From positions 14,381 to 21,936 of the forward strand of contig DHHN01000103.1 in NCBI GenBank assembly GCA_002403295.1: DNA of 7,556 nucleotides, given 5' to 3'. Below, piece by piece: positions 6,882 through 7,556 of this stretch; within the stretch, counting starts at the first letter, position 1, and each line of letters starts with the position of its first letter. This DNA is from a bacterium UBP1_UBA4771 (GTDB taxonomy: Bacteria; Krumholzibacteriota; Krumholzibacteriia; Krumholzibacteriales; Krumholzibacteriaceae). Position numbers and translations under genes: made by a program. The notes beneath the pieces were generated by a model. That model ran no database searches, was not told the DNA's origin, and saw only the letters and a program-made list of their open reading frames with translations.

Positions 6882-7556
6882 GCAAGGCGAGCCAGATACG
6901 CCAGAAGGCTCAGGAGCTCCTCCAGAAGGGCCAGGTGGAAAAGGCCGTTCAGGAGTACCGCCGGCTCATCTCGATCGAATCGAAGAATCCGAATCTCTAC
7001 AACGAGCTCGGCGACATATACCTTCGCGCGAGCGACAGGGATCAGGCGGTGCAGAGCTACGAGAAGGCCGCCGTCATCTACGAGAGGGTCGCTCTCTACA
7101 ACAACGCCGTGGCGGTCTGCAAGAAGATCCTCCGCGTGAACCCCGAGAGGATCGAGACGATCCTGAAGCTCGCCGAGCTCCGGGCGAAGCAGAAACTCGA
7201 AGGCGAGGCGGGATCGTTCTTCGCGCAGTACGTCGAGGGCGTGCTCGCCGGTCCGTCCTCCCATCTCCAGCGTTCGCAGAGGGACGTCGAGCGCATGCTC
7301 GAACTCATGCCCGCGAGCGAGACGATCCTCGCGAAGGCGGCGGAGGTGTTCGTTCAGCTCGGCATGAAGCTTCGGACGGCCGAGCTCTTCTCGAAGCTCG
7401 CCGGCATCGCCGATGGGGAGGGGGACGCGAACAAGAGCGCGAAGTACCGCCGAAAGATCGAGGAGCTCAAAACCGGACTCAGCGACGAGGAGGCCTCCCA
7501 GATCGAGGAGATCGGGGCCTCGCCAGGCGGCGCCGACGCGCCGCCCGCCGCCGAAG
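6878..7556 (+). CDS. TPR-repeat protein, 5' part only (at least 226 aa)
   Basis: An open frame starts at GTG 6878, overlapping the hutI TGA by 2 nt (GTGA), with GAGG 7 nt upstream. It continues without a stop to the window edge, so the gene is partial. The protein begins MSKASQIRQKAQELLQKGQ and has no signal peptide or membrane segment. Tetratricopeptide units fit at about residues 4-37 (A23, Y27), 38-71 (Y41, L44, G45, Y48, A57, Y61, A64; close to consensus) and 92-125 (A99, A111, F115), with a degenerate helical pair ending VNP between them. After about residue 200 it becomes acidic, then Ala/Pro/Gly-rich, as in a linker to a further domain. TPRs bind other proteins; no specific function can be assigned. 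The overlap suggests co-translation with hutI, which in compact genomes need not mean a role in histidine breakdown. Confidence 0.85.
   Translation, partial: MSKASQIRQKAQELLQKGQVEKAVQEYRRLISIESKNPNLYNELGDIYLRASDRDQAVQSYEKAAVIYERVALYNNAVAVCKKILRVNPERIETILKLAELRAKQKLEGEAGSFFAQYVEGVLAGPSSHLQRSQRDVERMLELMPASETILAKAAEVFVQLGMKLRTAELFSKLAGIADGEGDANKSAKYRRKIEELKTGLSDEEASQIEEIGASPGGADAPPAAE

Noticed and set aside
1..7556. Mobile element, CRISPR array, tRNA, phage or defence system
   Set aside because: I saw no direct-repeat array, transposase, integrase, tRNA-like fold or terminal inverted repeats. All long stretches are explained by five housekeeping-type genes.

Overview
The window is high-GC bacterial chromosomal DNA carrying five genes, all on the + strand and tightly packed. 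In order they are a ThiC-family radical SAM enzyme, a DinG-type iron-sulfur DNA helicase, urocanate hydratase (HutU), imidazolonepropionase (HutI), and the start of a TPR-repeat protein that runs off the right edge. The G/C-rich third codon positions, the good Shine-Dalgarno sites and the sigma70-type promoters all point to a bacterium. Nothing in the window fixes the phylum. An uncultured high-GC lineage is a reasonable guess, but only a guess.

Left half (1-3723): a very good sigma70 promoter (TTGACG, 18 bp, TATAAT) sits at 28-57 and leaves a predicted leader of only about 28 nt before the TTG start of thiC. This leaves no room for a TPP riboswitch. The dinG-like helicase ATG lies 2 nt after the thiC stop, so the two are probably co-transcribed and translationally coupled. 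The helicase has all the landmarks of the XPD/DinG family: Walker A, four Fe-S cysteines with DinG-like spacing, DEAH, TSATL and QxxGRxxR. It also has an unassigned N-terminal region of about 115 residues and a striking AT-rich patch (about 26% GC by hand count) between the DEAH motif and helicase domain 2.

Right half (3724-7556): a 92-bp gap with a possible promoter and an excellent Shine-Dalgarno site precedes hutU. A 111-bp gap with overlapping small palindromes and a possible promoter precedes hutI. HutU and HutI catalyse the second and third steps of histidine degradation (urocanate to imidazolonepropionate to formiminoglutamate). Neither hutH nor a gene for formiminoglutamate breakdown is present here. 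The last gene starts at a GTG that overlaps the hutI stop and encodes a soluble TPR protein, so it is probably expressed with hutI.

There is no sign of mobile elements, CRISPR arrays, tRNA or rRNA genes, or a phage or defence island. The region reads as ordinary metabolism and DNA repair. The points worth a second look are the shortened cysteine motif in ThiC, the missing riboswitch, the thiC-helicase coupling, the AT-rich island and the palindromes before hutI.
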